DNA of 64,000 bases from Salvia splendens (lineage: Eukaryota > Streptophyta > Magnoliopsida > Lamiales > Lamiaceae), in NCBI RefSeq assembly GCF_004379255.2, contig NC_056047.1, positions 29,092,293 through 29,156,292 of the forward strand. The letters are read 5' to 3'. Below, in pieces: positions 1-10,184 of this stretch (its first letter is position 1; the number at the start of each line of letters is the position of its first letter). Position numbers and translations under genes: made by a program. The notes under the pieces were generated by a model, which was given only the letters and a program-made list of their open reading frames with translations, was not told where the DNA came from and ran no database searches.

Positions 1-134
1 CTAAGTCCACCCGCAGGGGCATTGATGGAGTCAACAGCCATTATGTGTGCCATGATGGCTTGACTGTACTCGCCGGGGGTTATTGACTGGTGCACTAGCC
101 ATTGGGAGCTGAAAAGACAAGACGCACCTGGACA

Positions 135-229
135 TGCGTCGGGGTCCATCGGGGACCTTTTGTCTCCTGTTATGCGTCGGGGTCCAGCGGGACCTTTTGT
201 CTCCCGTTATGCGTCGGGGTCCAGCGGGA
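135..229. repeat. Tandem repeat, 37-38 bp unit, about 2.5 copies
   Basis: Copies begin at 135, 173 and 210 with TGCGTCGGGGTCCA. Each continues with CGGGACCTTTTGTCTCC and GTTAT. The copies differ by a few bases and small indels. The array lies inside the GC-rich part of the putative copia LTR and may be an LTR subrepeat. Confidence 0.8.
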
Positions 230-411
230 ACATGACGTGGACCAGACCCGTCGGGGATAGCATGGAGTTTGGGGTGGTCCAAAAAAAACAGTCGGGGCTT
301 GAACCACGCTCAACGACCAGCTCGAAAGACCACCCAAAGACCAATTGCCAAGGCACAAGGCACCCGGGCGCAGCGCACGGTGCGCGGGTCGCGGGTCACG
401 GGCGGGCGGCG

Positions 412-434
412 GTGCGCGCATGTGCGCGCGTGTG
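412..434. other. Alternating purine-pyrimidine tract
   Basis: 23 bases alternate strictly between purine and pyrimidine, mostly GC and GT steps. Such tracts can adopt left-handed Z-DNA under supercoiling. It lies in the GC-rich part of the putative LTR. Confidence 0.6.
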
Positions 435-740
435 GGCTCTGTCACTGCTCTTGTTCCACGATAATTATTACAAATAATAATTCATCTTATTAAATACTTC
501 ATTAAAGAAGTTTATCATCCCCGATGTGGGATAATTAGCACTTAGTTAATTAATCCCTTAGTTTTTTCCCATAGCTCATTTTTAGTTTTATTGTGACCAA
601 CTTTAATATATTATTTCTCACTCACCGGGAATCGAATTTGAGAAAATGAATATACTACGGTCATTTACTCGGAACGTAGATCGTCGCTATTGTAACATTT
701 ATTATTAGTCAAAGTCGTTTGACCAAACACGATTCCAACA

Positions 741-1650
741 TAGTGTAATTACCCTGATATTTGAAGTTCTTATACATTGTATACTACATTTTCTAATACA
801 CCACTAAATAATTGACCGATAGATCTCAATTTTTGCTGTAATAGATCTCAATTTATGGTAAAAAAAGTTATTTCTAAAAAAAACTCTTTCACTTTCTCAC
901 TACTAAGTCTCCTTAATGAAAATAGTTTTGTTATTTCATGTACTCTTTCTATTATATTTAATCGAAATAGTTACGTTAACTTTTGTTTAAAAAATATTAG
1001 GTCAAAGTTTAGCTTACTTCAAAATATTTATATAAAACCGTCATTCTGTTATCATATCATAATTTTCGTATTTTTTTTATATCAACATAGTGTATTACAA
1101 ATATCAACATATAACATGAGAATCTCAACACAAGTAACAGAAAATATTAACACAATTTTATTGAAATTTTACATGCATTATATTGAAACTTTTTTATATA
1201 CGAAAGCTGAAATAAAAATCATCAAATTTCATCATCCGAACGTCGTCGGAACATATGTAATTGAGATCTCGTTCAAATCCTTGTAAAATTATCTTTAATA
1301 TTTTATATATATATTGCGAAAAAATAATTTAAATCAATAGAGTTACATAAATTTAAAGTTTTAGGTTAATTTTTAGAAGAGAGAATTGACAGTAACACTC
1401 TTTAAATTTATTTATTGATTATTTAAATTCAAAATATAATCCACTTGGCATTATATCAATCACTAGATCTCATAATCGAATGGTTAAAGATTAGTCTTAA
1501 TTTTGGATTGCTAATTGGTTAGCAATTGATCACATCTCTACTTTTACCCCTACTTTTACATATTCCAAAAAAAATATAAAAAACATCAAACTTTCTATTT
1601 TTAATTTTAGTGAAATTATTTAATTTTTTATATCCTAAAATATGTCGATA
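741..1650. other. AT-rich intergenic DNA, no gene recognised
   Basis: Strongly AT-rich sequence. A 143-codon open frame at 855-1286 has the Ile, Phe, Asn and Lys bias expected of chance frames in AT-rich DNA and shows no domain. Nothing else is supported. Confidence 0.6.
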
Positions 1651-1820
1651 TTATATAAAAGTATAATTAATTATAATTTGACAAAACTCATTTTTTATAT
1701 AGCTATCAGCACAATACAAAATAATTATAAAATTTAAATAATTTTCATAAAAATAATTGCGATAATAGCTATATGAAAAATGAAATTTGCCAAATTCTAG
1801 TTAATTATATTTGTATATAA
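1651..1820. repeat. Long imperfect inverted repeat
   Basis: An arm at about 1651-1710 is matched by the reverse complement of about 1759-1820, with roughly four in five bases paired and a loop of about 50 bp. Both arms contain the ATATAGCTAT core and a TAATTA-rich part. It may be a foldback or MITE-like element. No clear target duplication was found. Confidence 0.6.
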
Positions 1821-1983
1821 GATCTTAAGACGGTGTAAATTTATTAAATATAGATACTTTATATTAGAAAGTAAAATATATTCTTATTGTCATTATTATT
1901 AACATATTTTTTATCAGTCTTTTATAATTATTAATATAAATTATACTAATAATATAATATAAGTAAAAGAGAGATAAATAGTA

Positions 1984-2073
1984 CTTCCCGTCCCATATTA
2001 CTCTTTTCATTTTAGATCGTTAATTTGAGATTAAGTTTGTAGTGTTATTAAATTACTAGTATTTTAAGTGTTA
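1984..2073 (+). mobile_element. Stowaway-like MITE, 5' part only
   Basis: CTTCCCGTCCCATATTACTC follows a TA dinucleotide and resembles the terminal repeat of the complete Stowaway at 4105-4317. The sequence stops matching where a Helitron terminus begins at 2074, so the MITE may have been interrupted there. The other end was not found. Confidence 0.4.
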
Positions 2074-2130
2074 CTAGTATCACACCCGTGCGATGCACGA
2101 CTCGATCTAATTTCGTCACAGTGAATTCAT
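2074..2130 (-). mobile_element. Helitron 3' terminus, minus orientation
   Basis: On the minus strand the sequence ends in CTAG followed by T, preceded by the short hairpin GTGC-ATC-GCAC and the string CACGGGTGTGATA. CTRR ends with a nearby hairpin and insertion between A and T are Helitron hallmarks. The same string, degraded, closes the Helitron at 7797-7857. The 5' end of this copy was not found. Confidence 0.6.
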
Positions 2131-3774
2131 ATTTTGAATTAATTACTTAAAATCGGATATAATTATAGTATTATTTAAGGATTAAAAATCATAAATAAGT
2201 AAACCAATTTAAATGTACAATTCCAAAAACATAATAATGCAATTTTAGAAATCAACCAAGCACAATTTAAATATGCAATTCTAAAAACATAAATAAAGTA
2301 ACTTTAGAAATCTACAATTGTATACAAATATTTAAGACGTCAAAAATTTCGAACCGCTTATGATAAATTATTGATGAATGAAAATTGTAACAAAAGTGTA
2401 ACATTAGTTAAATTAGTGAATTATTTACCAAATGATCAATATATCTGAAAATAACACAAAATAATTGTTATATTAAATTCATTTGCTATGAATGCAATTT
2501 TAAATGTATTACCCCTTTCGTGTCACAAGAATGTACATTTTTTTAATTTTGAAAAGTCTCTCTTTAATACGATGAGACTCATTCTCCACTAATAATTTTT
2601 TTTTATCTTTCTTATTTTACCAATAGTGGATTCAAACTCATGTCCAACCAAAAGATGTATATTTTTATTGAATTGAGAGAGTAATAAATATTAACTTTAT
2701 AACACATTTGAATTTCTTAACTATTAATTTAATAATATCCTAAAACATATACATGAAGCATCACAAATAATCTAAAATAGGATCCTAACAAATATCTTGA
2801 AATCAGTATAAAGATATGATGATACCTAACTCAAAGAGTATGTACAGTTTTCAAATTAAAAGGTTGAACAAAAAATTCAATCACACATAAAATATTCTAC
2901 TAAAAACATTTTAAGTTTTGTCGTTTCTACTATATACTCTGCAACATCCCCGACAATATTGCAACTTCTCAATATCCTGTGTTATAGCAAGATCCATCAG
3001 AATCATATAAAAGCAATGAAATACACTCTTATATAGCAAAACAAACCTAGAAACCTGATACGATAAGAAATGACAAAACACCTACCATGCAGTCATGAAA
3101 AATGCATTCCAAGTTGACGACATTTGACTTGTCTTTAAGTTTGGTCGTTTCAAAACAAAAATACATAGAACTTTTATGATTGATGAAGTTTTGCAAGGTT
3201 GCGGATTACAAACTCATAGAACATTGACGATTGAAGTTAACGGGAGAAGTAATGATGAGGTGAGTAATAAGCTCATGAATAACACATATTTATAGTCAAA
3301 ATATATAAAGAATCTTTTTCAATCATTTTTAGTACGTTTCTAATGATGCGGTGGTTACAAATTAGTGTATTGATGCATTTTTATTGTTAATACAATATGA
3401 TTCCACAACACATAAACTTCTTATTCACTAATGAATATATGATTCACAATAAATATAGAAAGTATTGAAAACCAAATTCATGAATTATTGACTCATAACA
3501 CCATTAGGAGTTATGAGATTTATGAATGTCATAACCAAAGTACGAAATTTATGAATGTATTAATTAAACATTTAAACAAATCAAATCTTCCAAAATAAAA
3601 AAAAAACTAAAAAAATGAAGAAAAGAAGTACGACCTCGAAACATAGTAGGTTTACATAACTGGACAATAATGATAGGAACTTGTCCTATGACCTTTGTCA
3701 TTTGCTCGAGAGATGAGTCAACAATATCTCCCCAGAGTGTACAACAAAAAGTGTTGTGCCATTGAATTAGGTGT
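2131..3774. other. AT-rich DNA, probably interior of the minus-strand Helitron
   Basis: No coding region recognised. A possible Stowaway lies at 2512-2681. The remainder is AT-rich with scattered short repeats. Part or all may be the body of the Helitron ending at 2074, but the opposite terminus could not be placed. Confidence 0.4.
2512..2681. mobile_element. Possible Stowaway MITE
   Basis: Flanked by TA on both sides (2510-2511 and 2682-2683). The left end CCCCTTTCGTGTCACAAGAA and the reverse complement of the right end, CTCTCTCAATTC, are loosely similar to Stowaway terminal repeats. About 170 bp and AT-rich. The terminal match is weak. Confidence 0.4.
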
Positions 3775-3806
3775 AAATATGATGTTACTGTGATGAAATT
3801 TAATGT
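3775..3806 (+). mobile_element. Remnant of a Helitron 3' subterminal region
   Basis: AAATATGATGTTACTGTGAT at 3775 matches 7797 onward, the sequence just before the 3' end of the Helitron at 5452-7857. The hairpin and CTRR end that should follow are missing, and the next Helitron starts at 3809. This suggests that one Helitron inserted beside or into another's tail. Confidence 0.45.
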
Positions 3807-3835
3807 AATCTATACATCTATAAAAGGCGAGTTTT

Positions 3836-3935
3836 CGAGTTCCTGATGACACCACCAGCAGATGCTTCTTTTGTCGAGTACTTAACTGCACCATCAGTGT
3901 TCAATTTCCAGTAGCCCGGAGCAGAGGCGAACCAT
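3836..3935 (-). pseudogene. RNase H-type fragment captured in a Helitron
   Basis: Minus-strand translation gives about 33 residues including YWKLNTDGA and AGGVIRNS, the start of the plant RVT_3-type RNase H domain found in LINE-like and domesticated reverse-transcriptase genes. The Asp of NTDG is the first catalytic residue. The homology begins almost directly after the Helitron 5' terminus and ends by 3936, so this is a partial domain without its other catalytic residues. The start and context indicate capture, not a working gene. Confidence 0.6.
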
Positions 3936-4104
3936 TGAATAAGCTTAGTGACTCTATTAAGCTAAATTATCTAACCATCTTGATCATTTTTTAAACTGCC
4001 AAATTAATCTAACAATAATCAGTTAAGAGTATGAATTGAATATGATTATACCAATGATTTCTAACGTTTTTTATTTATATCCAAATTTAATATTTGTTTA
4101 ATTA

Positions 4105-4317
4105 CTAATCCTTTCGTCCAATGTTACTTGCACTATTCCATTTCGACTCGTCAAACTACTCACATTATTTTTAGGAATTAATGTATTTAATTAATATATT
4201 AGATTAAGTTAAGAGCTCATTTATTAAGTTATGTAAAATTCTAATTTAATTTTTCTAAGAAATAATTCAAATTTACGGCCTAAAATAAAAAGTGCGAGTA
4301 ACACGGGATGAAGGGAG
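4105..4317. mobile_element. Stowaway MITE
   Basis: 213 bp flanked by TA (4103-4104 and 4318-4319). The left end CTAATCCTTTCGTCCAATGT and the reverse complement of the right end, CTCCCTTCATCCCGTGTTAC, form imperfect terminal inverted repeats of the Tc1/mariner-derived Stowaway type. Inserted in Helitron A. Confidence 0.75.
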
Positions 4318-5451
4318 TATTTATATTAGCTAGATAAATGTTCTTTCATTTTTGTGATGTATAGTTGCATTTGAAAGGTTTTAGAAATTGTTGGTGATCT
4401 TTGTCTATAAATACATGTTCTATCATTGTGGAGACCGTAAATGAGGCGGAGCAGGTGTCATGTGAGAGAGTGAAAGACGAAGAGCCAAAGATGTGAGTCG
4501 GAGGTAGTGGAGAGAGAGTTGTGCAAAAGATGGTAAAAGGCAAATAGCACTTTTAAATCCTATTATGAAGATTATTCTATTTTAGTGATATTAATTCATA
4601 TCTAAGTATTTTCTTCATGTTAATTTATTTTATTTTTTTTTTGTCTAGGGGTACAATATTTTTTTTTACAAATAAAGAAATCACATAAGTTGTTGACTAT
4701 GTATAATATTTTGAATCTACGGCTTTACACATTCGTCGCCAACTTCCTCATTTCCATAATTTTCATGAAAAGAAAAACACCTAAAGTCAACGAAATGGCG
4801 AAAGAAAGCAAAGAAGACAAAAACCATAAAATATCACATTTGTATTTGCACATCTGCATACAACATAAAACATCAATTTAGAGATTAAGGAGAAAAATAA
4901 GGCTGAAGAAGAGTCAGCGATAAATGTGGTTTGTGTTTTACTATATCTCTTTTCTCTATTTTGCTATTTTTATTATTGTTTGGTTAAGATTGTTTACAAA
5001 TAAGTTTTTTCTTGACTTACTAACTTTTATTTTATTGTTCTAATGTTTATACATGTGTGTTTTTTATTTGTTTTGTTCATTATTTTATCTTTTTATGGTG
5101 ATATCATTGTCCTAGTTATATTTTTTAGCTTTATAATAAATATATATATCAATTGAATATTTGATAGTATTTTAATATTAAAGTGTATATGTGTTAAAGG
5201 ATGGTAATTATCTTTGTTGTAAAGACCAAGATAAGTGTTGTAATTAACAAATATTTCCATATTGATTTAATTTAAAACTTATTTAATTTTAGATTTGTAA
5301 TTATCTAACATATTGTGACTATAACGTATTACATTGTTTTTAATATTATGTATTGATGTTATTTTTTATTTTATTTAAATTATTCACAATGTCTAATTAA
5401 TAAAATAAAAATATATTGTGTCACGCATAGCTCGTGGGCAAACACTAGTAA

Positions 5452-7857
5452 TCTATACATATATAAAAGCCGAGTTTTGGACAATATTTTGAATATTTAA
5501 GAATTGTTGGCACATTGTAAATATTTATAAGTTATATGTTTATAATTTACGTATTTAAGTGAACAATGTTAATTCCATTAAATTGGTATAACTATACATT
5601 AATATCCACTAAAAGTATCTAAATCATTTAGGCACTTATTTTTGAACAATATGTCATTTGCCATAATTCAAAGAAAAACGTCAAACTGACTTGAAGTCAT
5701 TTGGGTAATGGAACAATCCAACTATGTCAATAGCAAGAGGAGTTTCTTTCCAATTAATTCGTTTTCTTTAATTTTTATTTTAATGGTGGAAAAAATAATC
5801 ATGCTTGCCAATAATCATGGGTGAAGCCAATAATTATGCGTTGCCTGATTAATTTCTTATTAACTTTTACTTAGTAACTGTCATTAATATTTAATAGGGT
5901 ATATATAATTTCACAAATCATTACTTTTTAACGTAAGAACCTCCAATATTATTTTTAATGCGGCCCTTAAATCCAATTATGCTATAATTTCATCCATTTA
6001 TGATAGCTTCTTTCTACTTTTTATCTATAAATATGTTTCATTTGCTTGCTTCTAGAGTAATTCATTTCCTCATTACCTTCCTCATCACGAATTCTCTGCA
6101 ATAATTGTACATTTGTATGAGATCATTTTGTATCAATTATGTTAGTTCATATTTAATTTTTTTCTTAATGTTAGTTTGTTTTATTTTTATTTTTGGTTTT
6201 CTTAAGCTGCTGATTATTAATAATAGTTTGAAGCTATAACTTTGCATATTTGTTGCTAACTTCGTCATTTCCACAGTTTGATGCAGAGAAAACACCATGC
6301 AGAGAAAACACCTAAAGTCAACGACTTGGCGAGAGGAAGGAAAAAAGGCGAAGATCATAAACTATCACATTTATTTTCGCGCATATGCACAAATCATTAA
6401 TTTGGAGATAAATGAAGAAAATAAGACATGATGAGACAACGGGAGATTGGAGTTTGGGTTTCATTAGTATTTATTTTTTCTTTATTTTGTTATTCTTATT
6501 ATTGTAAAATTAAGATTGTTTACAAATAAATTTTTTCATGGCTTGTGAACTACTATTATTGTATTTCATCGTCGAGTTCAAGGAAGCTTGGTGTAAATGG
6601 CCTAATTGCTCGATTGTAGTTCATCGTCGAGTTCAAGGAAGCTTGGTGTAGAAGGTAATCAGGAAAAATTGTGATTAGTTATTTTATATATATAACGTCG
6701 AATTTGATATTTATTTCATTTAAATTAAGATCCTAATTCTTTTTTGGACTATAAAAATATGGCACGTGGTAGTTATAAATTCGCTCACTCTTTTTTCTAT
6801 TTTCTATTATATGTCATGTATTTCCGATAAACTTTATTTTCTGGGTTCATCTTTCGATTGGATAGATTTGATTAATTATTATTATACATGTAATTGCACG
6901 AATGATATACACTATGTGGATTGTGGTGTTGGAGGTAATTGTTTAAGCATTAATGTTAATTCATTTCATGTAAGTATGAGATTTGTAATTTATTTCGATA
7001 ACTGATATTAAGTTGCCCATATTTTTTTAAGTATTGATCTAAAACTTAAAATAATACTATATCTTTTGAGATATTGAAATTTAATGTCCAATCTCCAATT
7101 GATCGAGAATAAGGAGGAAATGAGATGGATACGTAAGTTGCGACAGAAGTATATTGCAGAAGAAATTAACATCTGAGTGAAGAGGAAGATTTAACAATGT
7201 GTTAATGTTTGGTTAATGTTTTATTTATTTATTTATTTTCTAACTATTTTTTAGCCTTGGGCTTTGAGTTTTAAGTGTGGGGCTTGACTTTGAAAATAAT
7301 TTCATGCACAATTATTATAAGCAATATTTTTTTTCGCGTGAGAGAGATTGTGTAAAGGTTTTGAAAATTTTATTTTGTATCTAGGAGATCGATGCAAATA
7401 AGTTTTCCAAACCTTAGGAACTAATATATTGTTAGCATATAGTAATTTTTTTTATGTCCCGCATATTTAACTACTTTATCTCTATATTTTATTGACTCTT
7501 TAGTATTGGTGATTATCTCTACTTTTTGATGTGTATAGTAATAAAACATTTATGTTGTCTATTAATACAATAAAAAAATTTAATTGTTGTTTTGTGGTAG
7601 ACATTAATACAACATAAAATTATGATTATTGTTTTGTGATACAATATAAAATGGTCATTTAAATTGTTTTACATATCAGTGATTTTTAAAGCACTTGGTT
7701 TATTTATAAAGTGTTTAATTATATGTTTTGAGGTTGTTCGTTTAATTATTTTACACATCTGACATTTTTTAACCATGAGATCATATTAATTAGTTCAAAT
7801 ATGATATTACTGTGATGAAATTAAATCGATCAATGCATCGCACGGGCATGATACTTG
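5452..7857 (+). mobile_element. Non-autonomous Helitron (copy B)
   Basis: Starts with TCTATACATATATAAAAG, nearly the same 5' end as copy A, only three bases after copy A stops. It closes near 7857 with a string containing GCATCGCACGGG that matches the minus-strand Helitron end at 2074. The last bases read CTTG instead of CTRR, a likely point mutation. The interior is AT-rich and noncoding, with a 31 bp direct repeat at 6565-6650. Confidence 0.55.
6565..6650. repeat. Direct repeat of 31 bp
   Basis: TTCATCGTCGAGTTCAAGGA plus GCTTGGTGTA occurs at 6565-6595 and again at 6620-6650, identical by eye, separated by 24 bases. It lies inside Helitron B. A shorter duplication, ATGCAGAGAAAACACC, is present near 6282-6312. 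Confidence 0.85.
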
Positions 7858-8482
7858 TAATTGTAATGGGAAGGTATAGATTGATTCTAATTGTCTTTTA
7901 TTCAATAATGATATAGTCAATTCACAGATATCAAGAGCAAGTGTACCAAAATTAAAGCAAACATTCCATACTTGAAGGTGAGCCATCCAAATAAGCCTAG
8001 TGTTCTCTTCACCTCAGAACATGAATGAGTACAAGCACTTCATGTTCAACAAATAGATGTGGTAAATATCAAAGACATCACAGCTAAAAGAAACATTACC
8101 CAAAACTAGAGAATCGATATCCCTCAAGAAATGATAGGTAAAATATGACAAAGAAATAACTATCCAGTAGAAAGACATTATTTTCCCTTCGCCCTCAAAG
8201 AAAATGGTTAGCAGCAGCCAATGTAAAAATCCCGAAAATATCTCCATTGTGCATCAGTAGGCAATACAGATCCAAATATCAATTTAACTTCAATTCAACA
8301 AACAGTCAGTCACTGTGGTGGATAAATAAATGTATTTGTAGCATAACGCAATATTATTAGGAAAGTGTTGACATTGAAAACGTAAATAAATATGACGTAC
8401 AATATGGCGACCTAGTGTATTGCGATTTTTTAGATTTCTAGTTTGTGAGCGACACATGTCCCTCATGCGTCGTCAATTAATG
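7858..8482. other. Intergenic DNA, no gene recognised
   Basis: A 77-codon minus-strand frame at 8014-8247 is hydrophobic and shows no recognisable domain. The stretch is less AT-rich than its left flank. Nothing further is supported. Confidence 0.5.
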
Positions 8483-8613
8483 AAACGCATGAAGGTCATG
8501 CGTTTTAGGCAATGATGCATGGCCGTCATGCTATATATATTTTTATTTATTTATTGTTAGACGATGCATCATGCTCATGCGTCGTTGCCTAAAACGTATG
8601 GCCATCATGCATC
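8483..8613. repeat. Imperfect inverted repeat next to copia I
   Basis: Arms at about 8483-8530 and 8562-8613 share CGTTTTAGGCAA and GCATG-rich flanks in opposite orientation, with about four in five bases paired. The loop is AT-rich. The hairpin lies about 80 bp from the point where copia I lost the start of its 5' LTR. Confidence 0.65.
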
Positions 8614-8690
8614 TCCATAGCCCGTAATGAATAAAATTCTCGAAGTAGCATCACACAGAACAATGAGTGTGTTGAAGAAGAGCAGCGGTG

Positions 8691-8757
8691 TTTTTGGTGC
8701 TATGTGTATAATGTAAATTCATTCAGAAATAATATACCGATTCTACCGATTTCTATC
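8691..8757 (+). repeat. 5' LTR remnant of copia I
   Basis: About 36 bp (8696-8731) match the 3' LTR at 15709-15747. The sequence upstream of the match is unrelated to the LTR, so the first part is lost. The LTR should end just before the primer site at 8759. Confidence 0.7.
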
Positions 8758-8758
8758 A

Positions 8759-8770
8759 TGGCCTCAGAGC
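8759..8770 (+). other. Primer binding site of copia I
   Basis: TGGCCTCAGAGC resembles the common initiator-Met tRNA site TGGTATCAGAGC with two changed bases. It lies directly after the LTR remnant and about 100 bp before gag. Confidence 0.6.
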
Positions 8771-8874
8771 AGGAATGATCTTGGCTCAGAACAGTATCAT
8801 CATAGCCACAATATACCAAATTCTCGACCTCATAGCCAAATCAACCACAGAAATCGAACCCTACATCAGAAACA

Positions 8875-9868
8875 ATGTCAGACACCGAGGAGGATACAAA
8901 AACGGATCTGAAAACACCAACAAAGTTAAGGAACAGCAAGAACGTTACTGTCGCGTTCAAACTGAATGGAAAGAACTACCCGATCTGGTCCAGATTGATG
9001 AAAGTCAAGATAGGAGGCCGAGGGGCCTACTCGTACATCAGGAAGGAGCCTCCTGAACTCGGAAGCAAGGGGTACGATGACTGGGAGGAGGACGATCTGG
9101 TCGTTTTTTCATGGATCGTCGACAATATCGAAGACGATATTATCGCCGATTTTGCGCATCACCAAACCTCGAAGGCGTTGTGGGACAGCATGAGGGTAAC
9201 TTATGAAAGTAAGGCGGATCTGTATCTCATCTACGACCTAGAGGAGAAAGCAATTAACATCAGACAGGGAAGTCTCGATCTAGAGACATACTACCGGAAA
9301 ATAAATGGGCTGTGGATCAATATTGATCGATGCCAGAAGCAACCAATCACGTGTTGCGACAAGGGTGTAGACCAATTCCGAGATTTCTCCAACGGCAAAC
9401 GGCTAATCAAATTTTTAACAGGACTGAATCAAGAGTGTGATTCAATCAGGAGAGACATCCTCAAGGATGGGTCGAACATGTCGCTTGAAGAAGCCTACGG
9501 TTGGGTAAAGATGGAGGCTGCGCGGAGGAGCATCAACACAACCCCCTCACCCGCCGGAGACGACGACGGCGGAGCAGCTGATTCATCGACAGGAGGAGGA
9601 ATTGGGTATGGCCTCGCTGCCCAGAGCCAACGCCCCAACTCGCGCGGACCACCACGACCCACCACGACCACTCACCGACGGGAAGCAGGCCAAACAAATC
9701 CCGGCTAATCTGTTCTCATTGCGGGAAACCGAGACACTCCCGGGAGGAATGCTTCCTTCTAATCGGATATCCGGAGTGGTGGGAGGAGAAACAGAAGGAG
9801 AGAGCTCAGGCAAAGCTCGCGGTCAGCGTAGACGAGAAGGGGCAGGCCGCTCAAATTGGTGCCGGAAA
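8875..9868 (+). pseudogene. Copia I gag, frameshifted
   Basis: The first frame (8875-9708, 277 codons) carries a copia gag core: LNGKNYPIWSRLM near residues 30-42, then DDIIADFAHHQTSKALWD and a conserved helical region to about residue 210. This is the UBN2 or Retrotran_gag family that forms the nucleocapsid-like particle. The CCHC zinc knuckle CSHCGKPRHSREEC is present but in another frame at about 9708-9750, so an indel separates it from the core. The start at 8875 is the first Met before the conserved region. Confidence 0.8.
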
Positions 9869-10184
9869 TAGGGAAACGGCGACTGGCTAAGGGAAATCAT
9901 CGGCTGGAGCTTCAACCGGCGGCGACGGCGTGCGTAGAGTCGGCAATTTCGCCGAGAGGGCGCAGGAGCTGAGGAAGACGAGCGGCGCCGCCTCTGGAGG
10001 TAAAGGGTTTGGTTTTAAACCAAATCCTAGTAATTTTCCCTATTCTACTTTTGACCATAAGAAGAAATGTTTATTACAAATTGGACCCCATGATATTTCA
10101 TTTAGACCCCCAGACCCTATGGGTTATCAAACACGACCCCAGAATATGGAAAATTCTTGAAAAAGCCTAAATATTTGCAGTTTT

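Larger units (their letters stand above)
1..740 (-). mobile_element. Copia-type LTR, minus orientation, truncated by window start
   Basis: Read on the minus strand this stretch begins with TGTTGGAATC at 740, a typical plant copia LTR start. It then holds an AT-rich part, the dyad TCCCACATCGGGGAT near 515-530 and a very GC-rich part (about 340-440). No purine tract lies just outside 740, so the interior of the element should lie to the left, outside the window; a solo LTR is also possible. No protein of the element is visible. The LTR call rests on the TG start and overall composition and is an inference; the far LTR and the target duplication cannot be seen. Confidence 0.5.
3809..5448 (+). 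mobile_element. Non-autonomous Helitron (copy A)
   Basis: Starts with TCTATACATCTATAAAAG after an A and ends with CTAG before a T, as expected for Helitron insertion into AT. A hairpin CACG-catagct-CGTG lies just before the end (5422-5436). The interior at about 4690-5010 is recognisably homologous to about 6220-6560 in the adjacent copy B, so both belong to one family. No helicase or Rep frame is present. The body holds a captured RNase H fragment at its 5' end and a Stowaway MITE. Confidence 0.65.

Noticed and set aside
855..1286. 143-codon ORF in AT-rich DNA
   Set aside because: Residue bias follows AT content; no domain, no promoter, no relation to neighbours.
6766..7005. 79-codon ORF with several Cys (CNCTNDIHYVDCGVGGNC)
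   Set aside because: The Cys spacing faintly recalls EGF-like domains, but the frame is short, lies inside a Helitron and has no flanking support.
8014..8247. 77-codon hydrophobic minus ORF
   Set aside because: No signal, domain or conserved context; may be part of an old untranslated or repeat sequence.
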